Assembly (NCBI RefSeq): GCF_014648675.1
Contig: NZ_BMRO01000011.1
Location: 262,239-326,238, forward strand
Direction: 5' to 3'
DNA length: 64,000 bases
Origin: Actinomadura livida
GTDB lineage: Bacteria > Actinomycetota > Actinomycetes > Streptosporangiales > Streptosporangiaceae
In this document: positions 23,838 to 32,551 of the stretch, in pieces
How the letters are laid out: the number at the start of each line of letters is the position of its first letter
Position numbering within the stretch: position 1 is the first letter of the stretch
Notes under the pieces: model-generated
Told to the model about the DNA's origin: nothing
The model's input: the letters and a program-made list of their open reading frames with translations, nothing else
The model's database searches: none
Made by a program: the position numbers and the translations under genes

Positions 23838-24905
23838 TCAGACCCGCATCCGGCCGCCGATCATCGGGAGGTCGAGGTGGGTGCGGATGCCCGGCTCGGC
23901 GGCGCAGACGGCCGGGACGGCGTTCAGCGCGTGGGCGGTGGCGGCGGAGATCGGATCGGACACCCACTCGCTGTCGGCCGCCAGCGTGAGGGAGGGCTCG
24001 CCGTCCACCCGGAGCGAGTACCCGGGACGGCCCCACTCCTCGCACATCTCCCCGGCGCTGGCCTTGTGCACGACCTCGATGGTGATCACGGGGCGTCCGC
24101 CGGCCAGGCCGCTGAACCTCCAGCGGGCGGCCGCGACCGTCCCGCGCGGGATCGGCCCGGCGGCGGTGGTGAGGTCGGTGCGGGCGAGCCGGTGGTCGAC
24201 GTCGAGGTCGACTTCGTCCAGGTCGATCCCGAGCCCGGCGGCGACCAGGTGCAGGCTCTCGGAGTACAGCGCCCTCATCGCGGTGCGGGCCGGCCGCAGC
24301 GCGCGCCGGTAGGCGTCCTCGTCCTTGCCGAAGCCGAGCATGTGGTGGACCATCCGCCAGGACGGGTGCAGCGCGAAGTCGGAGACCTCCCGGGCGTAGA
24401 CGTGGGTGATCCGCCGGGACAGCCGCGTCAGCATCAGCGGCATGGCGTCGGCCATGAAGCCGTTGCTGATCCCGCTGCCGTGCACCGAGGCGCGGCCCCG
24501 CTTGCACGCCTGCTCCAGTTCGTTCACGTAGTGCGGGCCGTGCGCCCCGGGGTAGAGGAAGCCGTTCAGGGAGACGACGTTCTTGCCCGACGACAGCAGC
24601 GCGCAGACGAGGTCGAGTTCGGCGGACCTGTCGGGCGTCGGGCTCGGCGCGTAGACGACGCAGTCGGCGTCGAGGGCGAGGATGTCGTCGAGGTCGCCGG
24701 TCGCGATGATTCCGGCGGGGTCGCGTCCGGCGAGGACACCGGCGTCGGTTCCGGCCTTTTCGGGCGCGTGCACCCAGACGCCGGCCAGCTCCATGTCGTC
24801 CCGGGCGAGGACCCCTCTGATCACGCTCCGGCCGACCGCGCCCGTCGCCCACTGGACGACTCGGTAGGGGCGCGGGCCCTGGGGAAACGCGTCGGCTGTG
24901 CTCAT
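23838..24905 (-). CDS. DapB-like NAD(P)H-dependent dehydrogenase (diaminopentanoate dehydrogenase-like)
   Basis: 355 residues from ATG 24905 with GGAGG about 10 nt upstream. The Rossmann start is YRVVQWATGAVGRSVIRGVL, followed by DADCVVYAP and LLSSGKNVVSLNGFLYPGA. Many actinobacterial members lie near steroid or fatty-acid genes and have no assigned substrate; 2,4-diaminopentanoate dehydrogenase is the best known relative. It is divergent from the SDR/ECH operon across a gap with a palindrome at 25093. Confidence 0.7.
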   Translation of the reverse strand: MSTADAFPQGPRPYRVVQWATGAVGRSVIRGVLARDDMELAGVWVHAPEKAGTDAGVLAGRDPAGIIATGDLDDILALDADCVVYAPSPTPDRSAELDLVCALLSSGKNVVSLNGFLYPGAHGPHYVNELEQACKRGRASVHGSGISNGFMADAMPLMLTRLSRRITHVYAREVSDFALHPSWRMVHHMLGFGKDEDAYRRALRPARTAMRALYSESLHLVAAGLGIDLDEVDLDVDHRLARTDLTTAAGPIPRGTVAAARWRFSGLAGGRPVITIEVVHKASAGEMCEEWGRPGYSLRVDGEPSLTLAADSEWVSDPISAATAHALNAVPAVCAAEPGIRTHLDLPMIGGRMRV

Positions 24906-25092
24906 CGAGACGGAACCTCCGTTGTTCCTCGCGGCGTCGATGAGTGGACCCGTACGGGAGGAGACTACGCCGACCGCCCCGGCGAAAGCGGCATTTACCG
25001 CATCTTTCGCTCGGGTCCCGCGGCGCACAGGACTGCGCGGCGGCGCGGGCGGGAAGAAAGACCGGGGGCCGCGGCCGAGCGGGATTCGGTTT

Positions 25093-25104
25093 AGTGGTAC
25101 CACT
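25093..25104. promoter_or_regulatory. Palindrome AGTGGTACCACT in divergent promoter region
   Basis: A perfect 12-bp dyad between the DapB-like gene and the SDR/ECH operon, of the GT-N-AC type used by GntR/FadR regulators. It could control both directions. The regulator is not identified. Confidence 0.45.
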
Positions 25105-25162
25105 GGGTAACCCCCGGGTGGTTTCCTAGGGGGCGAAGTCGGTGCGATGTGAGGAGACAGGG

Positions 25163-26065
25163 ATGTCGGAACTGCGCTACGACGGCCGCGTGGCGGTCGT
25201 GACCGGGGCCGGGCACGGCCTCGGCCGCCAGCACGCGCTGGAGCTCGCCGCGCGCGGCGCCAAGGTCGTCGTGAACGACCTCGGCGGCGACCGGTCCGGT
25301 GTCGGCGCCTCCGCCGGCCCCGCCCAGGAGGTCGTGGACGAGATCAAGAAGAACGGCGGCGAGGCCGTCGCCAACCCCGACAACGTGGCGACCCCCGAGG
25401 GCGCGCAGGCGATCATCAAGACGGCGCTGGACGAGTTCGGCAAGGTCGACATCGTCATCAACAACGCGGGGATCCTGCGCGACAAGTCGTTCAAGAACAT
25501 GTCGCCGGAGGAGTTCGACGCGGTCATCGCCGTCCATCTGCGGGGCTCGTTCCTCGTCTCCAGCGCCGCCTGGTCGCAGCTGCGCGAGCAGGGCTACGGC
25601 CGGATCGTCAACACGTCCTCGCCCGCGGGCCTGTTCGGCAACTTCGGGCAGGCGAACTACGCCACGGCCAAGATGGGCCTCGTCGGCTTCACCAAGACCC
25701 TCGCGCAGGAGGGCGCCAAGTACAACATCAAGGCCAACGCGATCGCCCCGGTCGCCTGGACCCGGATGACCGAGGACCTGCTCCCCGCCGACTTCGCCGA
25801 CAAGCTCGGCGTCGACCAGGTCACGCCGCTGGTCGCCTACCTCGTCCACGAGAGCAACGAGGACTCCGGCGAGGTCTACACCGTCGGCGGCGGCCGCATC
25901 GCGAAGATCTTCGTGGCGGAGGGCCCCGGCTACGGGCAGAAGGAGACGCTGAGCGTCGAGGACGTCCGGGACAACTGGGCGGCCATCAACGCCGCCGAGC
26001 CGCTGACCGTCTTCAAGAACGTGGGCGAGCAGATGGGCCCCCTCATCCAGCAGCTCACCTCCTAG
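25163..26065 (+). CDS. Short-chain dehydrogenase, 3-hydroxyacyl-CoA/17beta-HSD4-like
   Basis: 300 residues from ATG 25163. The cofactor loop is TGAGHGLGRQHALELAARGA, then NNAGILRDKSF, a Ser in NTSSPAG and the catalytic pair Y166/K170 (QANYATAKMG). The sequence, including VVNDLGGD and the C-terminal tail, is that of the MFE-2/HSD17B4 dehydrogenase type acting on 3-hydroxyacyl-CoA or steroid substrates. It is followed 3 nt later by an enoyl-CoA hydratase gene, so the pair carries out consecutive beta-oxidation-like steps. Confidence 0.85.
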   Translation: MSELRYDGRVAVVTGAGHGLGRQHALELAARGAKVVVNDLGGDRSGVGASAGPAQEVVDEIKKNGGEAVANPDNVATPEGAQAIIKTALDEFGKVDIVINNAGILRDKSFKNMSPEEFDAVIAVHLRGSFLVSSAAWSQLREQGYGRIVNTSSPAGLFGNFGQANYATAKMGLVGFTKTLAQEGAKYNIKANAIAPVAWTRMTEDLLPADFADKLGVDQVTPLVAYLVHESNEDSGEVYTVGGGRIAKIFVAEGPGYGQKETLSVEDVRDNWAAINAAEPLTVFKNVGEQMGPLIQQLTS

Positions 26066-26068
26066 ACG

Positions 26069-26866
26069 TTGGGCGGGATCAAGCTCGACCGCCGGGACGG
26101 GGTGCTGACCATCACCCTGTCCCGGCCGGAGCGTCTGAACGCCGTCGACGGCGCGCTGACCGAGGAGATGCTCGACGTCCTCAACGAGCTGGCGCGCGAC
26201 CCCGACACCCAGGTGGTCGTGCTCACCGGCGAGGGCCGCGGCTTCTGCTCGGGCATGGACATCCAGGGCGGCGACCCGGGGCAGGAGAGCTCGGAGGGAC
26301 GCGTCCAGCGCCTCTACCGGGGCATCGGCCGGGGCGGCGAGGTCACCGCGCGGCTGCGGGAGATCCCGCAGCCGGTGATCGCGGCCCTGCACGGCCCCGT
26401 CGCGGGCATGGGGGTGTCCTGGGCGCTGGCCTGCGACATGCGGGTCGCCGACCCGACGACCCGGTTCGTCGTGCCGTTCGTGAACCTCGGCCTGTCGGCC
26501 GGCGACTGCGGCCTGTCCTGGCTGCTGCCCCGGCTGGTCGGCCCGGCCAGGGCCGCGGAGATCTTCTACCGCGCCCAGCGGCTGGACGTGTCCCGCGCCG
26601 AGGCCCTCGGCCTCGTCACCGAGGTCAGCGCCGAGGGCGCGGACCTGGAGGCCGCCCACGCCCTGGCCGACGAACTGCTCGCGAAGTCCCCGTACGGCCT
26701 GCGCCGCACGAAGGAACTGCTCAACACGGCCCTGGACGCCCCTGGCCTCCGCGCCCAGCTCCAGGCCGAGACCGCGGTACAGACCCTGGCCTTCTTCACC
26801 GAAGACCTCCCCGAGGGCATGACCGCGACCATGGAGAAACGCCCCCCGAAGTTCAAGAACCGCTGA
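26069..26866 (+). CDS. Enoyl-CoA hydratase/isomerase family protein
   Basis: 265 residues from TTG 26069, 3 nt after the SDR stop and without its own ribosome site, so it is probably coupled. Crotonase landmarks are SRPERLNAVDG, the oxyanion loop GFCSGMDIQGGD, and HGPVAGMGVSWALACDMRVA. The usual catalytic Glu near GGG-x-E is replaced (GVSWALACD), and the second site reads LSAGDCGLSWLLPRLVG, as in members with an Asp there. Hydratase activity is therefore probable but not certain. Confidence 0.82.
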   Translation: MGGIKLDRRDGVLTITLSRPERLNAVDGALTEEMLDVLNELARDPDTQVVVLTGEGRGFCSGMDIQGGDPGQESSEGRVQRLYRGIGRGGEVTARLREIPQPVIAALHGPVAGMGVSWALACDMRVADPTTRFVVPFVNLGLSAGDCGLSWLLPRLVGPARAAEIFYRAQRLDVSRAEALGLVTEVSAEGADLEAAHALADELLAKSPYGLRRTKELLNTALDAPGLRAQLQAETAVQTLAFFTEDLPEGMTATMEKRPPKFKNR

Positions 26867-26878
26867 TCCCCACCCGAC

Positions 26879-26933
26879 GCACGGGGCGCCGTTTCACGAG
26901 ACGCGGAGCGGATCGGGAAACGGCGCCCCGTGC
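26879..26933. terminator. Bidirectional terminator
   Basis: GCACGGGGCGCCGTTTC and its exact complement form a 17-bp stem with a 21-nt loop, between the convergent hydratase and CbiX-like genes. Confidence 0.85.
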
Positions 26934-26968
26934 GCAACGGGGGGTTCCAGGGGGGTCGCACCCCTGGA

Positions 26969-27829
26969 CTACTGAGCCAGGGCCGAAGACAGCGCCTCTA
27001 CGTAGCGGAGTGCGGCCAGGCGTGCCAGGGCCGGGTGGGGGCCCAGGGGGGCCGAGTGGGCGGAGCCCACGGAGCCCACGGAGGCCGCGGCGGGGGCGAT
27101 CAGGCCGGTCTCCGGCTCGGTGCCGATCAGGTGCGGCGCGACGGCGATGGACGTGGCGCCCGCCGCGTGGAGCTGCTCCGCGGCGGCCTTGACCGACGCC
27201 ACGTCGTTCAGCGAGGCGGTGAAGACGGGGGCCGCGAGCCGGGAGGCGAGGAGCACGCCGGTGACCTCGGCCTGCCGGACTGCGGCGGCGTCTCCGGGGG
27301 TGGCGATGATGAAGCCGGACGCGGCGGTCACCATCGTCATCAGCCGGATCCGGTCGGCGCGGGCCAGGCCGGCGTCGGCGAGGCGGTCGTGCAGCGCCTC
27401 GGCGATCAGCGGGTGGGGGCCGAGGGGCTCGGCGGCGACGGCGCGGGCGGGGGAGCCGGCGACGGCGGCGTGGACGGCGGCGTCCATGGCCCGGTCGGGG
27501 CCGGTGGACAGCGGGACGACCACCGCCGCAGGGGCGTCCTCGTCGCGCCGCAGCCCGGCGAGGACGGCGTTCAGGTTCGCCTCCTCGCCCTCCAGGTGCG
27601 CGAGGTAGGCCGGCTGGCCGGTGTGCTCGATCTCGACGAGGCGGGCGAGTTCGTGGGCGACCTCGGCGCCGGCCTGCCGGGCGTGGCCGGGGACGGCCAG
27701 GACGAGCGCTGGGGATCCGGGGGGCAGCAGGAAGGACTCGTCGCCGCGGTGGCGGCCGCCGCGGGGCGTGCGGCGCCGTCGGGACGGAAGTGCCTCGGAT
27801 GCCTGGCTTTCGGGACTCACGGCGGGCAT
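26969..27829 (-). CDS. CbiX/sirohydrochlorin-chelatase-family protein
   Basis: 286 residues from ATG 27829 (AGGG 8 nt upstream); ATG 27877 is in frame but lacks a ribosome site. A basic N-terminal stretch (PSRRRRTPRGGRHRGD) precedes a duplicated chelatase-like fold. The first half has ALVLAVPGHARQAGAEVAHE, with the His expected to bind metal, and VEIEHTGQPAYLAHLEGEEA. The second half has SIAVAPHLIGTEP. Relatives insert Co or Fe into sirohydrochlorin for B12 or siroheme. No other cobalamin gene is nearby, so the role is tentative. Confidence 0.7.
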   Translation of the reverse strand: MPAVSPESQASEALPSRRRRTPRGGRHRGDESFLLPPGSPALVLAVPGHARQAGAEVAHELARLVEIEHTGQPAYLAHLEGEEANLNAVLAGLRRDEDAPAAVVVPLSTGPDRAMDAAVHAAVAGSPARAVAAEPLGPHPLIAEALHDRLADAGLARADRIRLMTMVTAASGFIIATPGDAAAVRQAEVTGVLLASRLAAPVFTASLNDVASVKAAAEQLHAAGATSIAVAPHLIGTEPETGLIAPAAASVGSVGSAHSAPLGPHPALARLAALRYVEALSSALAQ

Positions 27830-28212
27830 CGTAACGCCCTGCGGCCCGTGCGTCGGCCTTCCGCCCAGGCCGGTCATGTCCGGCGGGCCGGTGCGGGCGC
27901 CCTCGTTCCGGCCGCCGTCGTTGCCTGTATGGATCGCCGATCTCCTTCCCGTTCCGGCCGCGACGCGAGCGTGGGGTGAAGGAGCACAGTATGGCGCATC
28001 CGCCCCGGGACGACAGGGGGAAATGAAGTAACTTGTCCGGATTTGCCGCAATCTCTTTGTGGAGGTTCGGCGGCATCCTCCCGGCCGGACGCATAGCCGC
28101 AGGTGACACGGAATGGTCCCAATGCGTCCGAAAGGCGCCAAAGGGGTTGCGGCCCCGTCACGCACCGCCTTTATGATCCAGGGACCCTCCGCGCCGGAAC
28201 GTTCGAGGTCAC
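27830..28212. other. 383-nt divergent intergenic region before conservon 1
   Basis: It carries regulatory sequence for the CbiX-like gene and conservon 1. TATGAT (28172-28177) with TTGCGG 19 nt upstream is the best promoter for the conservon. An 11-codon ORF (27991-28026) preceded by AAGGAG 7 nt upstream could be a leader peptide. It ends 187 nt before cvnA. Nothing else is recognised. Confidence 0.4.
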
Positions 28213-31011
28213 ATGGATTTCGTTTCATCCAGGGGGGACGCCCCCCAGGACACCACGGCGAAGACCGATGAGCGCCGCCCTGCCGAAGCGGCCGGCCACC
28301 GGCGCACGCACCCGATCCGCGCCCGCTCGACCCGCACGCGGTCGATCAGCACGCGGGTGACCGCGCTGCTGCTGGTCCCGCTGCTGTCCCTCGTCGCGCT
28401 GTGGGGCTACGCGGCCAACACCACCGGCCGGGACGCGCTCGCCCACCGCAACTACCACACGCTCGACCGCCTGCTGGCGCCGACCGGCCAGGCCGTGCTG
28501 GTGGAGCTGGGCAAGGAGCGCCAGGCGTCCGCCGTGTTCCTCAGCACCCCGCGCGAGAGCGCGCCGTCCACGCCGCCCGCGCTCGACCAGCAGCGCAAGC
28601 GCCTGGACGCGGCCATCGAGCACTTCCGGCGGGAGGCCACCTCCGAGGCCGCCCGGGACGCCATGCCCGCAGGACTGGAGGAGCGCGTCGAGCAGGTCAT
28701 CCGGGGGCTCGGCGGGCTCACCGGCCTGCGGACGGGCATCGACGCGCGCTCCATCGAGCGGCTGACCGCGATCAACTACTACGGCACCATGGTCGACGAC
28801 GTGCACCGGGTGTACGACCGCCTCGACATCGACGACTCCGACCTGTACAACGCGACGCTCGCGACCCGGCACGCCGGCCGCGCCATCGAACTGCTGCAGC
28901 GCGAGAACGCGCTGATCGCCTCCGCCCTCATCACCGGGGGCCGGATGACGGCGCCCGAGCACCGGATGTTCGTCGAGATGATCGGCGAGCAGCGCTGGCA
29001 CTGGACCAGGCAGCGCTCGCTCCTCGACCGGGAGGTCTACGCGACGACGACCGCGCCCGTGTTCGCGTCCCCGCTCTACCAGAGCTTCCGGGGCATCGAG
29101 GACCGGATCGCCGACGCCGACCCGCGCAGGCCGCTGCCCATCGGCGCGGAGGAGTGGCAGCGGACGGCGCAGCAGCTGGTGCTGCGGACCAACGACATGC
29201 TGCTCAGCAACTCCCGGCTCGCGGGCGAGGACGCCGACCGGCTCGGCCGCGACGCCTACGTCCGGCTCGGCGTCGTCGGCGGCCTCGGCCTGCTGGCGAT
29301 CCTCGTCTCGGTGCTGCTGTCGCTGCGGGTCGCGCGGGGGTTCGTCCGCGAGCTGGTCGGGCTGCGCGGCTCCGCCGAGGAGCTCGCCGACCGCCGGCTG
29401 CCCGCCATCGTCGACCGGCTGAGCCGCAACCAGCGGGTGGACGTCGCCGCCGAGGCGCCGCCCCTGGCGGCGGGCCGCACCGCCGAGGTCGCCCAGCTCG
29501 CCGAGTCGTTCTCCAAGGTGCAGCGCACCGCCGTCGACGCGGCAGTCGGCCAGGCCGAGCTGCGGGCGGGCGTCAGCCGCATCTTCCTGAACATCGCCCG
29601 CCGCAACCAGTCGCTCCTGCACCGCCAGCTGACGATGCTGGACGCGCTGGAGAGCCGCGCCGAGCCCGACGACCTGGAAGACCTGTTCCGGATCGACCAC
29701 CTCACCACCCGCATGCGGCGGCACGCGGAGAGCCTGATCATCCTGTCCGGCGCCACGCCGGGCCGCGGCTGGCGGCACCCGGTGCGCTTCGCCGACGTGC
29801 TGCGCGCGGCCGTCTCGGAGATCGAGGACTACACCCGGGTGACCGTCCTCACCGAGTCCGCGGACGGCCTGGTCGGCGCGGCCGTCACCGACGTCGTCCA
29901 CCTGCTGGCCGAGCTGCTGGAGAACGCGGCGACGTTCTCCCCGCCGACCACCGAGGTCCGGGTGATGGCCGAGCGCGTCGGCACCGGGTTCGCCGTCGAG
30001 ATCGAGGACCGCGGCCTCGGCGTCCGGCCCGAACTGCTCGAGGAGGCGAACCGGCGGCTGGCCGAGCCGCCCGAGTACGACCTCGTCGACACCGACCAGC
30101 TGGGGCTGTTCGTCGTCGCGCGGCTCGCCGCCCGGCACGACATCACCGTGTCGCTGCAGCGGTCCCCGTACGGCGGCGTGACCGCGATCGTGCTGCTGCC
30201 GCACGAGCTGGTGGTGCCCGCCGAGCAGATGGCGGCGGCCGAGGCGTCCGCCGAGATCGAGCCCGGGGACCACTTCGCGGACGACGGCGCGGCGCACGGC
30301 CGGGCCGGGGAGCCGCGCGAGGCCGCGCTGGTGCCCGCGCCGCGCTCGGAGTCGGTCGTCCCGCTGCGGGAGACCGACGAGTCCGGGCGGTTCGCGTCGC
30401 TGCCCGCCGCCGAGCCGCACGAGCGGCGCCTGCGCGCGGAGGACGCCGGCGGGTACGGCAGCGGCGAGCACGGCTCTGGCGAGCACGGCACAGACGGGCC
30501 CATGGAGGCGCCGCCCGTGCTGCCCGAGCTGTCCGCCCCCGCGGTGTCGTGGGGCACGCCCGGCGAGACCGGGCCCGGCACCCCGTCCGGGCCCCGGCCG
30601 AACCCCTGGTCGGACGAGGCCGTGCCCGTCCCGGAGATCGTCCCGGAGATCGTCCCGGAGATCGTCACCGACGCGGCCGGGGAGGCCCGCGAGGACGCCG
30701 GTGCTCACTCCGGCGGAGGCCCGGCCGAGGTCGTGGACGCCGACGAGATCGTGGACGCGGACGTGGTCGACGACACCCGGGAGGACTGGCAGCCCGCGGG
30801 CACCCACGCCGGGCTGCCCCGCCGGGTGCGGCAGGAGAACCTGGCCCCGCAGCTCCGCAAGCGCCCCCCGCCGCCCCCGCCCCGCCTCGACGGCGGTGCG
30901 TCAGGGGGCATCGCCCGCTCGCCTGAGGAGGCACGTTCGCTGATGGCATCGATACAGCAGGGATGGCGGCGCGGGCGCGCGTCGAACGTGGGCGACGAAG
31001 GGGAGCGATGA
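28213..31011 (+). CDS. cvnA: Conservon sensor histidine kinase CvnA (nitrate/nitrite-sensing type)
   Basis: 932 residues from ATG 28213. There are two membrane helices (about 48-66 and 348-368) around an extracytoplasmic NIT-like sensor, then a HAMP-like linker, the conservon DHp segment (NIARRNQSLLHRQLTMLDAL; DHLTTRMRRHAESLIILSG) and an HATPase domain (LLAELLENAATFSPPTTEV; EDRGLGV; DTDQLGLFVVARLA). A disordered Pro/Glu-rich tail of about 300 residues follows. Conservons control morphology and antibiotic production in Streptomyces as membrane complexes resembling G-protein-coupled systems. First gene of a four-gene operon; the stop overlaps cvnB. Confidence 0.9.
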   Translation: MDFVSSRGDAPQDTTAKTDERRPAEAAGHRRTHPIRARSTRTRSISTRVTALLLVPLLSLVALWGYAANTTGRDALAHRNYHTLDRLLAPTGQAVLVELGKERQASAVFLSTPRESAPSTPPALDQQRKRLDAAIEHFRREATSEAARDAMPAGLEERVEQVIRGLGGLTGLRTGIDARSIERLTAINYYGTMVDDVHRVYDRLDIDDSDLYNATLATRHAGRAIELLQRENALIASALITGGRMTAPEHRMFVEMIGEQRWHWTRQRSLLDREVYATTTAPVFASPLYQSFRGIEDRIADADPRRPLPIGAEEWQRTAQQLVLRTNDMLLSNSRLAGEDADRLGRDAYVRLGVVGGLGLLAILVSVLLSLRVARGFVRELVGLRGSAEELADRRLPAIVDRLSRNQRVDVAAEAPPLAAGRTAEVAQLAESFSKVQRTAVDAAVGQAELRAGVSRIFLNIARRNQSLLHRQLTMLDALESRAEPDDLEDLFRIDHLTTRMRRHAESLIILSGATPGRGWRHPVRFADVLRAAVSEIEDYTRVTVLTESADGLVGAAVTDVVHLLAELLENAATFSPPTTEVRVMAERVGTGFAVEIEDRGLGVRPELLEEANRRLAEPPEYDLVDTDQLGLFVVARLAARHDITVSLQRSPYGGVTAIVLLPHELVVPAEQMAAAEASAEIEPGDHFADDGAAHGRAGEPREAALVPAPRSESVVPLRETDESGRFASLPAAEPHERRLRAEDAGGYGSGEHGSGEHGTDGPMEAPPVLPELSAPAVSWGTPGETGPGTPSGPRPNPWSDEAVPVPEIVPEIVPEIVTDAAGEAREDAGAHSGGGPAEVVDADEIVDADVVDDTREDWQPAGTHAGLPRRVRQENLAPQLRKRPPPPPPRLDGGASGGIARSPEEARSLMASIQQGWRRGRASNVGDEGER
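30628..30663 (+). repeat. 3 x 12-nt tandem repeat inside cvnA
   Basis: Three identical copies of GTCCCGGAGATC encode VPEI-VPEI-VPEI in the disordered tail of the kinase. It is a recent slippage-type expansion in a region that tolerates length change. Confidence 0.9.
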
Positions 31012-31469
31012 TGCACCACACCGCGACCGGTGAGCTGAACTGGCTGCTCAACGACTTCGCCGGGCGGGTGACGGCGGTGCGGCAGGCGGTGATCCTGTCC
31101 CGGGACGGCCTGGCCATCGCGGCCTCCACCGACCTGGGCCGCGAGGACGCCGAGCACCTGTCCGCGCTGGCGTCCGGCGTGCAGAGCCTGGCGCGCGGCG
31201 CGGGCCGGCACTTCGCCGGCGGGAACGTGCGGCAGACCATCATCGAGATGGACGCGCTGCTGCTGTTCGTGACGGCCGCCGGCGACGGCACCTGCCTCGC
31301 CGTGCTGGCCGACGCGGAGGCCGACGCCGGCCTCGTCGCCTACGAGATGGCGGTGCTGGTCAAGCGGGTCGGCCAGCACCTGCAGGCGAGCCCCAGGTTC
31401 GGAGCCGAGCACGAGACGGCGGGTGAGGGCTTCGGAAGCGCCGGGGGGACCTCGCCGCGGAGCCGGTGA
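31008..31469 (+). CDS. cvnB: Conservon roadblock/LC7 protein CvnB
   Basis: 153 residues from ATG 31008 (a second ATG at 31011), overlapping the cvnA stop by 4 nt, with GGGAGC upstream. Roadblock/LC7 fold: GELNWLLNDFAGRVTAVRQA, VILSRDGLAIAAS, QTIIEMDALLLFVTAAGDGT and VAYEMAVLVKRVGQHL. In conservons this type of subunit is thought to regulate or recruit the small GTPase CvnD, like MglB with MglA. The last 25 residues are a disordered extension. Confidence 0.9.
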   Translation: MMHHTATGELNWLLNDFAGRVTAVRQAVILSRDGLAIAASTDLGREDAEHLSALASGVQSLARGAGRHFAGGNVRQTIIEMDALLLFVTAAGDGTCLAVLADAEADAGLVAYEMAVLVKRVGQHLQASPRFGAEHETAGEGFGSAGGTSPRSR

Positions 31470-31475
31470 GCGGCC

Positions 31476-31853
31476 ATGGCCTCCTCAGAGCGGTGGCTGG
31501 ACCGGGAGGCCGGTCCGCTGGTGCGTCCGTACGCCATGACCCGGGGGCGGACCCGTCCCGAGGGCGAGGGCTTCGAGCTGATCGCGGTCGTGGCGGCGAC
31601 CGGCGTCCCCCCGGGCGACCGGCTGCGCTACAGCCCCGACCACGCGCGGGTGCTGCGCGCCTGCGCGCGCCCGGTGCCCGTCGTCGAGCTGTCGGCCGAC
31701 CTGGGCCTGCCGATCGGCGTCGTCCGCGTCCTGCTCGGCGACCTGCGGGACGAGGGACTGATCGCGGTGGTCGCCGAGGTGGAGCCCGTCCGGGGCCGCC
31801 GCCCACCGAACGGAGTGCTGCGGGAGGTGTTGAATGGCCTACGCGCCCTCTGA
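31476..31853 (+). CDS. cvnC: Conservon DUF742 protein CvnC
   Basis: 125 residues from ATG 31476, 6 nt after cvnB. The DUF742 winged-helix-like domain has GPLVRPYAMTRGRTRPEG, LRACARPVPVVELSADLGLP and GVVRVLLGDLRDEGLIAV. The function is not established; it is an obligate conservon member and may bind the GTPase or kinase. The last 20 nt overlap the cvnD start, so their translation is coupled. Confidence 0.9.
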   Translation: MASSERWLDREAGPLVRPYAMTRGRTRPEGEGFELIAVVAATGVPPGDRLRYSPDHARVLRACARPVPVVELSADLGLPIGVVRVLLGDLRDEGLIAVVAEVEPVRGRRPPNGVLREVLNGLRAL

Positions 31854-32472
31854 CGGGACCGGCACGAGCGCCCGTCCCCTCGTCACGACGAAGATCCTGA
31901 TCGCCGGCGGGTTCGGGGTCGGCAAGACGACGATGGTCGGCTCGATCAGCGAGATCAGGCCGCTGCACACCGAGGAGCCGCTGACCGACCGCGGCGTCGG
32001 GGTCGACGACGTGTCCGGCGTCGGCGCGAAGACGACCACGACCGTCGCGATGGACTTCGGGCGGATCACCCTCTCGGAGCAGCTGCTGCTGTACCTGTTC
32101 GGCACGCCCGGGCAGGAGCGGTTCTGGTTCATGTGGGACGAGCTGGCCGCGGGCGCGATCGGTGCGGTCGTGCTCGCCGACACGCGCCGGCTGACCGGCA
32201 GCTTCGCCGCCATCGACTACTTCGAGCGCCGCGGCGTCCCGTTCGTGGTGGCCGTGAACTGCTTCGACGGCCGGCGCACGCACCGGCCCGAGGACGTCGC
32301 GATAGCGCTCGACCTGGACCCGGACGTCCCCGTGCTGCTCTGCGACGTCCGGCGGCGCGAATCATCGAAGGAGGTTCTGGTGGCGCTGATGGAGCACGTG
32401 CTGACCTGGCCCGACTCGCCGGACGCGCCGGACGGCCCGCGTCCGCCCGACCGCCGGGAAGCCGCGACGTAG
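31834..32472 (+). CDS. cvnD: Conservon small GTPase CvnD
   Basis: 212 residues from ATG 31834. G1 is AGGFGVGKTTMVGSISEI, followed by the conserved TTTTVAMDFGRI, G3 FGTPGQERFWFMWDE and G4-like VAVNCFDG. It belongs to the MglA/Rag-like prokaryotic GTPases, Ras-like switch proteins at the membrane. It has an acidic/Pro-rich C-terminus. It ends conservon 1, 75 nt before the second conservon. Confidence 0.9.
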   Translation: MAYAPSDGTGTSARPLVTTKILIAGGFGVGKTTMVGSISEIRPLHTEEPLTDRGVGVDDVSGVGAKTTTTVAMDFGRITLSEQLLLYLFGTPGQERFWFMWDELAAGAIGAVVLADTRRLTGSFAAIDYFERRGVPFVVAVNCFDGRRTHRPEDVAIALDLDPDVPVLLCDVRRRESSKEVLVALMEHVLTWPDSPDAPDGPRPPDRREAAT

Positions 32473-32521
32473 TAGGCTCCCGCACACCCCCGTACTCCAC
32501 GCATCGGGAGGTTTCCCCCGC

Positions 32522-32551
32522 ATGTCCCGCCCCCGAGTGCCGAAGCAGTGA
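32522..32551 (+). CDS. Nine-codon upstream ORF (possible leader peptide)
   Basis: ATG 32522 is preceded by GGGAGG (10-nt spacer) and encodes MSRPRVPKQ. Its TGA (32549-32551) overlaps both possible cvnA2 starts, GTG 32548 and ATG 32551 (GTGATG). cvnA2 itself lacks a ribosome site, so reinitiation from this leader may load ribosomes on the kinase gene. There is no sequence conservation to test here. Confidence 0.4.
   Translation: MSRPRVPKQ

Noticed and set aside
30420..30510. GSGEHGSGEHG-like repeat in the CvnA tail as a possible mobile or CRISPR-like repeat
   Set aside because: It is short, in frame and confined to the disordered protein tail; ordinary low-complexity coding sequence.
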